Assembly (NCBI GenBank): GCA_025141015.1
Contig: CP081098.1
Location: 1,370,501 to 1,434,500, forward strand
Length of the DNA stretch: 64,000 nucleotides
Source of the DNA: Rhodobacteraceae bacterium M382
GTDB taxonomy: Bacteria; Pseudomonadota; Alphaproteobacteria; Rhodobacterales; Rhodobacteraceae
Direction: 5' to 3'
The position numbers and the translations under genes were made by a program. The notes beneath the pieces are model-generated. The model worked only from the letters and a program-made list of their open reading frames with translations, was not told the origin of the DNA and searched no databases. This document shows positions 8,605-17,620 of the stretch, in pieces; position 1 is the first letter of the stretch, and each line of letters starts with the position of its first letter.

Positions 8605-9924
8605 TCAGACAGTCTCCAGTAGGGTCAGCCAGTGTTGGTCCGGATCCAGGTCGTCAAAGCGCTGCATTTCCTGACGCTTGGTCATGACGAGATTTTGGAT
8701 CAACAGGGGGGGCAGGATCCGCGCGATCAGAGGATCAGTTTCGAACCGGTCGATGGCGGTCGCCCAATCGGGTGCCAGATGTGGCAGGTCCGGCACGTCA
8801 TACGCGTTGCCGGAAATCGGCTCCGGGGGCGTCATCTCATCTTCTATGCCGATCAGTGCAGCCCCCAGCAGAGTGGCCAGAATCAAATAGGGGTTGGTGT
8901 CGCCACCGGCGACCCGGTGTTCAATGCGCCGCGCTTTGGGTGATCCCCCCGGAATGCGAATTGCGGCAGTCCGGTTTTCATAGGCCCAGGCTGCACCAGT
9001 TGGGGCGTGGGCACCGGGCACCAGCCGTTGGTAGGAATTGCCATGCGGAGCAAAGATCAAGGTACTGGCCGGCATTGCAGCGATACATCCGGCAACGGCT
9101 TGCAGCAGCAGGTCAGACCCACGCTCGGTTCCGTCGTCAAATACATTGTTCCCGTCGCTGTCCAAAACCGAGAAATGCACATGCATCCCATTGCCTGCGT
9201 CATCTGGATAGGGTTTGGCCATAAAGGTAGCAGCGCAACCATGTTTGCGGGCCAGGCCGCGCACCAACGCCTTGAAAAGCCACGCATCGTCTGCGCATCT
9301 CATGGCTTCCTGATGGTTCAGGTTGATTTCATACTGACCCAAACCCGCTTCGGAAATCGCAGCCTGGGCGGGAATGCCCATCTGCGCTGCGCCGTCGTAG
9401 AGGTCGGTGAAAAATGCATCAAAAGCGTCCAGTTGCCCGACCGACAGAACGGCTTCGTTCTTGACACGGCGTCCGGATACCGGGTTCAGCGGCGGCTGTG
9501 GAGACGTGCCGCTGGCGTCCAGCAGAGTGAATTCCATTTCGGTCGCGGCGACAACGGTCCAGCCTCGTTTTGCATAGCGCCCCAGCACATCGGCCAGCGC
9601 ATGACGCGGGTCACCCATGAACGGTGCCTGATCATCAGCGTGCATAACCATCGGTACCAAGGCGGTTTCAGTGGGCAACCAGGGCATCGGAACTGCCCCG
9701 CGTTCGGTCGGCAGAAGAATGCCATCTGCGTCCCCGGTTTCAAACACCAGTGGGCTGTCTTCGATGTCACATCCAAACAGATCCACGTTCATTGTCGAAA
9801 CCGGCATTCGGGCCGAACCCTGATCCAGTTTGTCGGCCATGTCCGCAGGCATGCGTTTGCCGCGCATCTGACCGTTCAGGTCACAGGCGGCAATTCGGAT
9901 GGTGGCGAGATCTGTGAGATCCAT
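8605..9924 (-). CDS. Second glutamine synthetase family protein
   Basis: 439-residue GS-superfamily ligase, paralogous to the one at 6503-7861. Motifs include ATEMEFTLL, GLGQYEINLNH, NGMHVHFSVL, ENRTAAIRIPGG and RRIEHRVAGGDTNPY. The start at 9924 (MDLTDL) is preferred because GGAG lies 8 nt upstream; an in-frame ATG at 9936 is weaker. It leads a three-gene leftward operon with the amidotransferase and the other ligase. Two divergent ligases in one operon suggest two amine substrates, two ends of one diamine, or a heteromer; the sequence does not decide. Confidence 0.83.
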   Translation of the reverse strand: MDLTDLATIRIAACDLNGQMRGKRMPADMADKLDQGSARMPVSTMNVDLFGCDIEDSPLVFETGDADGILLPTERGAVPMPWLPTETALVPMVMHADDQAPFMGDPRHALADVLGRYAKRGWTVVAATEMEFTLLDASGTSPQPPLNPVSGRRVKNEAVLSVGQLDAFDAFFTDLYDGAAQMGIPAQAAISEAGLGQYEINLNHQEAMRCADDAWLFKALVRGLARKHGCAATFMAKPYPDDAGNGMHVHFSVLDSDGNNVFDDGTERGSDLLLQAVAGCIAAMPASTLIFAPHGNSYQRLVPGAHAPTGAAWAYENRTAAIRIPGGSPKARRIEHRVAGGDTNPYLILATLLGAALIGIEDEMTPPEPISGNAYDVPDLPHLAPDWATAIDRFETDPLIARILPPLLIQNLVMTKRQEMQRFDDLDPDQHWLTLLETV

Positions 9925-10109
9925 GAGAGGCTCCATTCATCTTGGGACAGATGTAACCGAGGTCCGGGAGCTTGTCACTACATTTGATCAAATTAATGGC
10001 GGGTTCTGTAAGTCGATTGATTTGTGACGTTGGGGCAGGGGAATTGTGCGGACGGTGATGTCCTTTAACCTGCCGGACCTGATTGCATCATTTGTCCGGC
10101 ACCGCTGGT

Positions 10110-11012
10110 TCAGGGAGCCCAATGGTCGGGAATGCCAAGGCCCGAAATCCGATTGTGCATCGCGTCAATATAAGCTGCCATGTTGTGGTTCAGACCCTTG
10201 CGCGGCGATTTGTGAATCAAAGTCCTGGAGGCCCCCAATCTTTCGAAACCGCGTGGAAACCGGCATACCAGATCGTCTGTTCTGCAGATGGACAGGGACA
10301 GGTTCCGATAGGTTGACGGTGCCTTTGATTTGAGGATCCGTGGCGCGGCAAAACCGATCGAAGGCGCAGTCCAGATTGTGGACAGGATCTGGGCCGATGC
10401 TGCGCCCAGGGAATGGCCGACCACCAATCGGGGCCAATGTTCAGGATTATTGCCGATCCATTTGCTGATGTGGTTGGCATGGGTCAGGAACCCTTGGTGC
10501 CAGATGATTCCATTTTTGTCCGGCGGCGCGGTGCCTCTCCCGAAACCCTTGGTTTTGTTGCGTGACCCGAAGCCCAGACGGGGCATTCCAAGGTTCAACA
10601 GTCGAAAGTTGAACTTGGCATAATCCCAGAAGGAGTTGCTGCCAGGTACCAGCAGGCAGCGATTGTTCAGCAGATAGGCTTCCACCCCTTTGACGGGACA
10701 TTGGCTGGTGATCCAGACGCCATGGTCCTGTTTCAGTGTTTTGTTGACTGCTTCGACACCCTGTTTCTTGACGGTGTACGAAATCTTGACCAACTCGGCT
10801 GCTGTCGCCACCGAACTGTCCAGATCCGGTCGCTGGATGTTCAGGGCCGCCAGTGTTTTGGGGCCGACGATCCCGTCGGGATCCAGCCCGGCATTTTTCT
10901 GAAAGGTGCAGACCGCTTTTTCCGTATTGCGTCCCCAGATGCCGTCAATGCGTCCGGCGTAGCATTTCAGTTCCTTTAATCGGCGTTGCAGCAATCTTAT
11001 GTCCAGGGCCAT
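10110..11012 (-). CDS. Peptidoglycan-binding domain plus lipase-like alpha/beta hydrolase
   Basis: 300-residue protein. Residues 5-58 match a PG_binding_1 domain (LQRRLKELKCYAGRIDGIWG, then GLDPDGIVGPKTL). Residues 75-300 form a class-3-lipase-like hydrolase with the elbow GHSLGA and nucleophile Ser201. Asp and His partners are probably in the segment SICRTDDLV and near NHNMAAYID, but this is tentative. No signal peptide or membrane segment is visible, which is odd for a wall-binding protein and may mean delivery by a secretion system or lysis. Neighbouring genes are divergent or unrelated. Confidence 0.65.
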   Translation of the reverse strand: MALDIRLLQRRLKELKCYAGRIDGIWGRNTEKAVCTFQKNAGLDPDGIVGPKTLAALNIQRPDLDSSVATAAELVKISYTVKKQGVEAVNKTLKQDHGVWITSQCPVKGVEAYLLNNRCLLVPGSNSFWDYAKFNFRLLNLGMPRLGFGSRNKTKGFGRGTAPPDKNGIIWHQGFLTHANHISKWIGNNPEHWPRLVVGHSLGAASAQILSTIWTAPSIGFAAPRILKSKAPSTYRNLSLSICRTDDLVCRFPRGFERLGASRTLIHKSPRKGLNHNMAAYIDAMHNRISGLGIPDHWAP

Positions 11013-11214
11013 ACAGGAACACCTTTCATAATGTGTTGAATTTCAGGATCTTATTGGATTTTTGCGAATTTTTCAACATCTGCTCCGGCCCCCGTGGTCG
11101 CTCGGCGCACGGCGGCGGTTTGCAGAGACATCAGAGGAAAACCTTGTTTGTTGGCCATTATTTGGCCAGACTTGTTGCGGGCGGGTAGATTTTTTCGTGT
11201 GGGGGGAGCGTTGA

Positions 11215-12894
11215 ATGAAACGTAGTCTCGCCGCAGTTTTGGCGGCAGATGTCGCGGGCTATTCAGAGCTGCTTGGCAAAGATACCGAAGGAACGCTGGT
11301 GGCGCTTCGGCGGCTCAGATCCGAGATTTTCCGACCGACAGTGGCCTCGCGGCGGGGACGGGTGGTCAAAAGCATGGGCGACGGTTGGATCGTTCTGTTT
11401 CCGGCCGCTTCGGACGCAGCGACCTGTGCACTTCAAATCCAGGACTTATTGGCGCGTGACGGGTCCCGGTCTGAACTGTCGATGCAATTGCGACTGGGAT
11501 TGCATCTGGGGGATGTGATCGAAGAAGAAGAAGATGTGTTTGGCGACGGAGTGAACGTCGCGGCGCGGTTGGAAAAGATCGCCGCCCCTGGCAGCATCGC
11601 CATTTCCGACGCCGTATTCGGCAGCTTGGATGGAACGCTCAGGCCGTCGTTTGACGATGCCGGTGAACATGATCTCAAAAACATCTCCAAACCGGTACGT
11701 GTCTGGACGCGGGGGTCGTTGCCCGGGCGCAAGGTGAGCGGGGTCGATGCGTCTCAACGCCCTCAGATTGTGGTGCGTCCCCTTGAGACGTCGGACCAGC
11801 GGGACGAAGTGCGCGAGCTGTGTGATGCTTTGACCGGGGATTTGATGACCTATTTGGGCGCAACCCATTGGCTATCGGTGAGCGCGCGTGACACAGGACG
11901 GCGGGCTTATGCCCTGTCTGGGCGCATTCGGGCCAGCGGCGGGCGGTTGCGGTTGGAGGTGCGGTACACTGACCCCGAGCAGACAGAGCTGTGGTCGACC
12001 AAGATTGACGGCGATCTGGCCAATGCGTTTGATTGGCAGGATGAAACTGCCGAAACGCTGGTCAACCAGGTGATGACCGCAACCTTTGACAGCGAACGCA
12101 GACAGTTAGACAAGTTGTCGATCGCAGACATGAGCGCGAACCAATGCGAATTGCGGGGTCAGATCGCGATTGACCGGTTGGACCCGGATGCCTTTGCCTC
12201 GGCGCTCAAATATTCCAGCGCCGCGATCACCAAGGATCCATCTCTGCCGCATCCTTTTGCGCTGGCCTTGGTCTCCTATTTGTCGGCGACGGCGATGGGG
12301 TATGACGAGGTCACCGAGCAATATGCGTCTTCGGTGCCGATGTGGTGCGCGGCGGCTGCGCCGTTGGTTGAAAATCACTCTCTGTTGCGGTTGGCGCTGG
12401 GGGTGACGACATATTCCCAACTCAGAGAACCCTCCCGTTTGCGGTCGGTTGTCGAATATGCGCTGCGTCAATCGTCGTCCGATTTCGTGACCCTGGCGCT
12501 CAGCGGGTGGTCCTATATCTGGATTGGCGATCATGGCGAGGCGCTGGATTGTCTAAGAAAGGCCTATGTGCTGGGTGGGAAAAGCCCCTGGGCGTTGTCG
12601 ATCCAGGGCGGCCTGGCCATGGCGTCGCTGCAGGCCGGGGACGACGCGGCCGCTGTGAAATTGGCCCGCGAAGGGCTGAATATCAGTGTGGGGTATACCA
12701 CCTTGTATAGAATTTTGGCTGCAGCCCATGCCCAGTTGGGACAGGATGACGCTGCAACCAAAGCAGTGGCCGACGCCTTGCGATTGCAACCCGATGATAG
12801 CATCGCCTCGATTCAGGCGCGAAATGTGTTTGCTGTGACCGGCGCGGCGAACCGTTATATCTCTGGGTTGCGCAAAGCCGGCATGCCCGAATAG
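11215..12894 (+). CDS. Class III adenylate/guanylate cyclase with C-terminal TPR-like region
   Basis: 559-residue protein. Residues 1-165 form a class III nucleotide cyclase domain: metal-binding Asp12 (AADVAGYSELL) and Asp56 (KSMGDGWIV) are present, with GDGVNVAARLE and the loop EEEEDVFGD following. The middle (about 180-300) resembles the TolB-like N-terminal part common in this architecture. The C-terminal 250 residues are Ala/Leu-rich helical pairs compatible with TPRs (SGWSYIWIGDHGEALDCLRKAY). It probably makes cAMP in response to an unknown cue. It is convergent with the FAD oxidoreductase (9-bp gap) and has no same-strand partner. Confidence 0.85.
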   Translation: MKRSLAAVLAADVAGYSELLGKDTEGTLVALRRLRSEIFRPTVASRRGRVVKSMGDGWIVLFPAASDAATCALQIQDLLARDGSRSELSMQLRLGLHLGDVIEEEEDVFGDGVNVAARLEKIAAPGSIAISDAVFGSLDGTLRPSFDDAGEHDLKNISKPVRVWTRGSLPGRKVSGVDASQRPQIVVRPLETSDQRDEVRELCDALTGDLMTYLGATHWLSVSARDTGRRAYALSGRIRASGGRLRLEVRYTDPEQTELWSTKIDGDLANAFDWQDETAETLVNQVMTATFDSERRQLDKLSIADMSANQCELRGQIAIDRLDPDAFASALKYSSAAITKDPSLPHPFALALVSYLSATAMGYDEVTEQYASSVPMWCAAAAPLVENHSLLRLALGVTTYSQLREPSRLRSVVEYALRQSSSDFVTLALSGWSYIWIGDHGEALDCLRKAYVLGGKSPWALSIQGGLAMASLQAGDDAAAVKLAREGLNISVGYTTLYRILAAAHAQLGQDDAATKAVADALRLQPDDSIASIQARNVFAVTGAANRYISGLRKAGMPE

Positions 12895-12903
12895 GCGGGG
12901 TCT

Positions 12904-14292
12904 TCAGGATCCGAATCCGATGCCAAGCCGGTCCAGCGCTTTTAGAAGAAGCGACCGCTGCCCGGTTTGGTCTTCGCGGGCCAGATCGGCCTGGGCCCAG
13001 GATACAGCCAGTGAACGGAACGGTTCGGGGGGGAACGGGGGTGCCCAACTGCGCGCCATGCGCAATTGTGTGCGCTCCGTTTGTTTCCCTTGCAGCAGGT
13101 CCAGCATGGTCAATGCTGCAAATCGGGTTGCAGAAACGCCCTGACCGGTGAACCCCAAGGCATAGGCCAGCCGCCCCTTCATGGCGGTGCCTACAAAGAA
13201 GGTCAGCCGGGCCGACGTATCGATGATCCCGCCCCAGGCGTGTGAAAAGGCCACTTCGCCCAGTGCCGGAAAGGTCGCGCGGAAATTTGCCTCCAAACGG
13301 GCATAGCTTTCCGGTCGGTCGAGCAGAGCGGCGTCGCGACGGTTGCCCCTGTGATAGATTGCGTCATACCCACCCCACAAAATGCGGCTGTCAGCCGTTT
13401 TGCGCGAATAGTGAAACTGGTTGCCGCTGTCTGCGATACCATAGCGCCCGGTCCACCCGATCGCATGGAGCTGAGCATCGCTGAGCGGTTCAGTCATCAG
13501 AGTATAGTCGAAAACCGGAATGATCCGGGATTGCAGGCGCTTGAGCAGGGGAACAGACGCGTTGGTGGCAAGAATGACCTGACGGGCGATGACCCGGCCG
13601 GCGCGGGTGTTCAGCGTGATACCGTCGGAGTGCGAGGACAAGGCTGTTACGGCGCTGTGTTCGTGGATCTCTACACCCTGATCTGACGCAGACCGGGCCA
13701 GCCCGTGTACTGTTTTTGTCGGGTTCAAGAGGGCGTAATCTGTCTCGTAGAGGCCAGCAATGTATTTGGGGCTGTTCAGTCGCGCCCTCAGGGCCGCGCC
13801 TTCCAGGTATTCGGTTCCTATTCCGAACCGGGTCAGGGCAGTCTGCATGGTTTTCAACCCCTCGGCTTCCCATGGGGTGGCGGCCAGGTTCAATTTGCCG
13901 GGTCTCTCGAATTCGGCGTCGATATCGAACCGGCCCAGGTCAGCCTCCAGTTCGTTCATGTTCTGGCGGCCCATTCGGATCAATGTTTCCGCCTCATCGG
14001 GCCAGCGCGACAGGGCATTGGATACCCCGTGCGATATGCTGGGGGCACAAAACCCGCCGTTGCGACCGCTCGCTGCATTGCCCAAATGGTCTGCCTCCAG
14101 CAGGACGATCCGCGCATCAGGAAACCGGTCACGCGCCATGAGCGCGGACCAAAGACCCGAGAAACCTCCGCCCACGATTGCCAGGTCACAAGTGATATCG
14201 CCGTGCAGCGCCGGATGCGTCGGTGTCGTTGCAACGGTTTCGGCCCAATAGGGTGTCTTGTGGGCGTTCTGAAAGCTGGTGTCCTGTCTCAT
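12904..14292 (-). CDS. FAD-dependent amine/amino acid oxidoreductase (PuuB-like)
   Basis: 462-residue DAO-family flavoprotein. The Rossmann motif GGGFSGLWSA is at residues 41-50, followed by LLEAD and ASGRNGG, the arrangement seen in PuuB-type gamma-glutamylputrescine oxidases. The C-terminal AYALGFTGQGVSATRFAA segment is the second FAD-binding region. It would oxidise an amine to an aldehyde plus ammonia and peroxide, feeding the aldehyde dehydrogenase gene just upstream. The ATG at 14292 is preferred; an in-frame TTG at 14328 is possible. It is the last gene of the ten-gene leftward operon. Confidence 0.82.
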   Translation of the reverse strand: MRQDTSFQNAHKTPYWAETVATTPTHPALHGDITCDLAIVGGGFSGLWSALMARDRFPDARIVLLEADHLGNAASGRNGGFCAPSISHGVSNALSRWPDEAETLIRMGRQNMNELEADLGRFDIDAEFERPGKLNLAATPWEAEGLKTMQTALTRFGIGTEYLEGAALRARLNSPKYIAGLYETDYALLNPTKTVHGLARSASDQGVEIHEHSAVTALSSHSDGITLNTRAGRVIARQVILATNASVPLLKRLQSRIIPVFDYTLMTEPLSDAQLHAIGWTGRYGIADSGNQFHYSRKTADSRILWGGYDAIYHRGNRRDAALLDRPESYARLEANFRATFPALGEVAFSHAWGGIIDTSARLTFFVGTAMKGRLAYALGFTGQGVSATRFAALTMLDLLQGKQTERTQLRMARSWAPPFPPEPFRSLAVSWAQADLAREDQTGQRSLLLKALDRLGIGFGS

Positions 14293-14331
14293 CGTGGGCT
14301 TTCGGGATACCAAAGGCAAACGGGCCAAAGG

Positions 14332-15837
14332 TCAGACATGCTTGCGCCCGCCCGACTCCAGAAACCAGTCGTCCGGATAGGGGTACCACCAGTCGGCTTC
14401 TTTGGCGACGGGGTCCAGGATGACCATCTTGGGTTGGCGGAATGCGTCCAACCCATGGCGCCCCAACGCCCGCCCCATGCCGGATTTCTTGACCCCGCCA
14501 AAGGGCAGGGCGTCGTTGTCCACCAGCGGGTTGTTGACCCAGACCATGCCCGCCTCGAGCCGGTTGATCGCGTCATGGGCCTCACCTAGATCATTGGTGA
14601 ATATACAGGCCCCCAGCCCCAGGTCAGAGGCATTTGCCAACCTTATGGATTCGTCGAATGACGCGGTGCGCACGACCGACACAACAGGGCCAAAGATCTC
14701 TTCGTTCAGCAGATCCATGTCCGGCGTCACACCGGTAACGACAGTGGGTTCCAGAAACCAGCCGATGGGCTGCTCTGCCGGAACGCCACCGCCCAATGCG
14801 ATGGTGGCCCCCTGGGCGCGGGCCCGGTCGATCCAGCCCAGCACCTTGTCACGCGCAGCCTGTGAGACCAGCGGGCCGATCTCGGCCACGCCCATCCCGT
14901 TGCCGACCCGCAGTTGCCGGGCCCGCTCGATCAAGAGCGCGACAAATTCATCATGCACTGCGTCATCCACGTAAATCCGCTCGGTTGAGGTGCAGACCTG
15001 TCCAGATTGCAGATAGGCCCCGGTCACAGCCCCGGCGGCGGCCACTGCAATATTGGCATTTCGGGTGACGATCATCGGATCATTGCCGCCGCCTTCGATA
15101 ACGCAAGGTTTCATGTGCCCGGCCGATTGCACCGCGACCTGCCGCCCGACATCTGCGGAGCCGGTAAAGGCGATGGCATGGGTGTTGGGGCTGGCGATCA
15201 GCTGTTGCGCAACCTCTGCGCCGCCGGTGACACAAGCCACCAGATCCGCGGGCAGCCCGTCAAAAAACCGCATGAAGGACAGCGTGCACAGCGATCCTGC
15301 GGGAGCGGCCTTGAGCACGATTCCATTTCCCGCCGCCAAAGACGCGGCAATGGTCCAGCATCCCAGGATGAGAGGGAAGTTGTAGGGCACAATATGCACC
15401 GACACACCGTAGGGCGCATAGGTTTGGAACTGAAAAGAACCCGGTTGCATGGTACCTGCGATCTTGCCCGCATCGTCGCGGGCCAACTCGGCGAAATAGC
15501 GAAACACAGGCGCGATATTGGCGATCTCTCCAATCGCTTCAGGATAGGGCTTGCCGATCTCTCGGGTCATCATGATCGCGATGTCGGTCATGTCGGCCCG
15601 CTCCATGGCGTCGGCGATCCCATGCAGTAAACCAGCGCGCGACTTGCAATCCATTGCGGCCCATTTCTTTTGCGCGGCATTCACCCGATCCAGAATGTGA
15701 TCCAGCTGGCTTTGGGACGGGGTGCCGACAGGTTCGATGTCCTTCAGGGTTGCCGGATCAACCGCCATCTGGGTTGGCCCTTCGGTTGGGACATAGGTCG
15801 GCGACAGGTAATAGCAGGGGGCGAGCGCGTCACGCAT
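14332..15837 (-). CDS. NAD(P)-dependent aldehyde dehydrogenase
   Basis: 501-residue aldehyde dehydrogenase with FTGSADVGRQVA (cofactor loop), VIEGGGNDP (general-base Glu region; the usual ELGG reads IEGG) and SGQVCTSTERIYV with catalytic Cys282. It would oxidise the aldehyde made by the adjacent FAD oxidase, like PuuC. The start at 15837 has AAGGAG 6 nt upstream, which overrides a longer frame starting at 15936. The start overlaps the kinase gene by 8 bp, so translation is coupled. Confidence 0.88.
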   Translation of the reverse strand: MRDALAPCYYLSPTYVPTEGPTQMAVDPATLKDIEPVGTPSQSQLDHILDRVNAAQKKWAAMDCKSRAGLLHGIADAMERADMTDIAIMMTREIGKPYPEAIGEIANIAPVFRYFAELARDDAGKIAGTMQPGSFQFQTYAPYGVSVHIVPYNFPLILGCWTIAASLAAGNGIVLKAAPAGSLCTLSFMRFFDGLPADLVACVTGGAEVAQQLIASPNTHAIAFTGSADVGRQVAVQSAGHMKPCVIEGGGNDPMIVTRNANIAVAAAGAVTGAYLQSGQVCTSTERIYVDDAVHDEFVALLIERARQLRVGNGMGVAEIGPLVSQAARDKVLGWIDRARAQGATIALGGGVPAEQPIGWFLEPTVVTGVTPDMDLLNEEIFGPVVSVVRTASFDESIRLANASDLGLGACIFTNDLGEAHDAINRLEAGMVWVNNPLVDNDALPFGGVKKSGMGRALGRHGLDAFRQPKMVILDPVAKEADWWYPYPDDWFLESGGRKHV

Positions 15838-16900
15838 GGGACACTCCTTGATTGGTTGCCAGGGTGTGCTCAAGATCGAGCGCCTTTGTGGTCCAGTCTG
15901 GCAATTCGGTGTCCAAAAAGGCTTCGATCTCGCCAAGCCCGGCGTTGCTCAGAGCTGTACGGAACTGGGCCAACACCCGAGGCAGAAACCGCAGATATCG
16001 CGGCTTGCCGTCCCGCAGGCACAGGCGAACAAAGACCCCCAGAATACGGGCGTGGCGCTGGGCACCCAACAGGGTATAGCGGTGGCGGATGTCGTCCGGC
16101 CCCCCCAAATGGTGTGGCGCATGAGCCAGATAGCGCACCAACATCGCCTCTTCGAGCCCATCGGACAGATCCCGTCGGGCGTCCTGAAGCAGCGACACCA
16201 GATCATATTCACAGGGCCCCAGAACACCATCCTGAAAATCCAGCACGCCGCAGCGCGCGATACCGGTGCGCCCGTCCAGGCGCATCAGATTGTCGACATG
16301 GAAATCCCGCATCACCAGCGTGTCCCACCGTGTCGCCACAGTGATCAGCACCTGATGCCAGAGCGACAGAAACCGGTCGGTAAACTGATCGACCTGAAGA
16401 TGCGGCACCACTGCGGGAGCAAACCAGCGCGCAAAAATTCCCAATTCGTCCAGCAGCATGGGCATATCGAATTGCGATTGGGCCACCATCTTGCCGCGGG
16501 GCGCGTGGTGCAGGTGCAGCAGCGTATCAATCGCCAATGCATAGAGCTCTGTTTCGTCGTCTCCACGGGCCAGACAGGTCGTATAGGTTCCATCGCCGAA
16601 ATCCTCGACCAACGCCAACCCATGCACCGGATCGGCTCCGAACACCTTAGGGGCCGACAGCCCCAAAAGGTTCAGGTGATGGGACAGGCGCAGATAGGCT
16701 GCAAAGCCTGTTGGATCCCGACGTTCCTCCATCAACAGCACGCCTTCGCCCACCACCCTGAAATAGCGCCGGGGCGACGCGTCGGCCTCGAACCGTTCGA
16801 GCACACGCCCGCCCATCCCCTGCCGGGTCAGAAAGACCCGCGCCGGGGTCGGCAGGTCGATAGAGGACAGCGGAGCATTGGAGGATGTCGGACGGTTCAT
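15830..16900 (-). CDS. APH-fold phosphotransferase, AmgK-like sugar kinase
   Basis: 356-residue kinase of the aminoglycoside phosphotransferase fold. The order of motifs is that of AmgK-type N-acetylmuramate/GlcNAc-1-kinases: DASPRRYFRV (40-49), LVEDFGDGTY (97-106), catalytic loop RDFHVDNL with Asp203 and Asn204, metal site DFQDG with Asp221, and LLQDARRDL. Its place next to two cupins and a UGT-type glycosyltransferase suggests it phosphorylates a sugar or glycosylated intermediate. Antibiotic resistance is unlikely from this context. It has a 4-nt overlap with the cupin gene upstream and 8 bp with the dehydrogenase downstream. Confidence 0.78.
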   Translation of the reverse strand: MNRPTSSNAPLSSIDLPTPARVFLTRQGMGGRVLERFEADASPRRYFRVVGEGVLLMEERRDPTGFAAYLRLSHHLNLLGLSAPKVFGADPVHGLALVEDFGDGTYTTCLARGDDETELYALAIDTLLHLHHAPRGKMVAQSQFDMPMLLDELGIFARWFAPAVVPHLQVDQFTDRFLSLWHQVLITVATRWDTLVMRDFHVDNLMRLDGRTGIARCGVLDFQDGVLGPCEYDLVSLLQDARRDLSDGLEEAMLVRYLAHAPHHLGGPDDIRHRYTLLGAQRHARILGVFVRLCLRDGKPRYLRFLPRVLAQFRTALSNAGLGEIEAFLDTELPDWTTKALDLEHTLATNQGVSHA

Positions 16901-17247
16901 CGGATCATATAGACCTTTTTGACCGTTTCATGGACGGTACAGACACCCTTCCAATCCTGGGGGAAAAAGGCAGCCGTGTCTGGCGTGACTTCGATCACGT
17001 CGCCGGAGTCGTGGACGTAGGTACAGCGCCCTTCGAGAAAGTGGCAGAATTCGTCTCTGGTGACGTGGCATTCCCATTTGCCGGGCGTGCAGATCCAAAG
17101 ACCACATTCGCTTTCACCGTTGGGACCTTTGTAAAGAACCTGACCCGAGGTGTGGCTTTGCCCTTCGATCATCGTGGGAATAATGCCCCAGTCTACCGTG
17201 TCGGTGATCTCCAGAGGCTTGCGCATTAGGGGGGCTTTCATGGTCAT
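16897..17247 (-). CDS. Cupin-domain protein (first of a tandem pair)
   Basis: 116-residue single-domain cupin of the type fused in ureidoglycine-aminohydrolase-like proteins (Cupin_3). It shares with its neighbour the sequence pattern WG...GQSH...G.LHKGP, C(V/I)CTPG, RDEFCHF and a final YM. The RDEFCHF strand carries the conserved Glu/His region of the barrel. Its reaction is unknown; such cupins are usually small-molecule isomerases, aminohydrolases or sensors. It overlaps the kinase gene by ATGA. Confidence 0.75.
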   Translation of the reverse strand: MTMKAPLMRKPLEITDTVDWGIIPTMIEGQSHTSGQVLYKGPNGESECGLWICTPGKWECHVTRDEFCHFLEGRCTYVHDSGDVIEVTPDTAAFFPQDWKGVCTVHETVKKVYMIR

Positions 17248-17257
17248 TGAGTCCTCT

Positions 17258-17620
17258 TCAGACGAGCATGTAGATATTGCGAAGGGTTTCGGTGATTTCA
17301 GCTGTGCCTTCCCAACCGGCGGGGAACAGCACGCAGGTGCCCGGCCCGGCCTCGATCACCTCGTCCGACCCATCGCGGCGATAGATCACATGGCCGGCGA
17401 CGAAATGGCAGAATTCGTCGCGCGGCACGGAAATCCGCCAGGTGCCCGGCGTGCAGACCCAGACACCGGTCTCTGGTGAATTGTCCGGCCCCTTGTGCAA
17501 CAAACGCCCGGTTGAATGGGATTGTCCGGCGATCATGTCCGGCTGCGGTCCCCAATCGACCAGAGCGTCATAGGTGGTGGCTCCATGGATATGGGGTGCC
17601 GAAGAGGACAGATTGGTCAC
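17258..17620 (-). CDS. Cupin-domain protein (second of a tandem pair)
   Basis: 120-residue cupin, clearly paralogous to the gene 10 bp downstream: both contain DWG, GQSH, KGP, W(V/I)CTPG, (P/T)RDEFCHF and a C-terminal NIYML/KVYMI strand. Side-by-side retention of two divergent copies suggests a heterodimer or two steps on related substrates. Its start overlaps the glycosyltransferase stop by ATGA (17617-17620), placing it firmly in the operon. No signal peptide is visible. Confidence 0.75.
   Translation of the reverse strand: MTNLSSSAPHIHGATTYDALVDWGPQPDMIAGQSHSTGRLLHKGPDNSPETGVWVCTPGTWRISVPRDEFCHFVAGHVIYRRDGSDEVIEAGPGTCVLFPAGWEGTAEITETLRNIYMLV

Noticed and set aside
15830-16900. Aminoglycoside resistance gene
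   Set aside because: The APH fold is present, but the motif pattern is AmgK-like and the gene is embedded in a catabolic operon.
15836-16912. 358-codon plus-strand frame over the AmgK-like kinase
   Set aside because: Shadow of the minus-strand gene, which has the clear HVDN/DFQD kinase motifs and overlapping operon starts.
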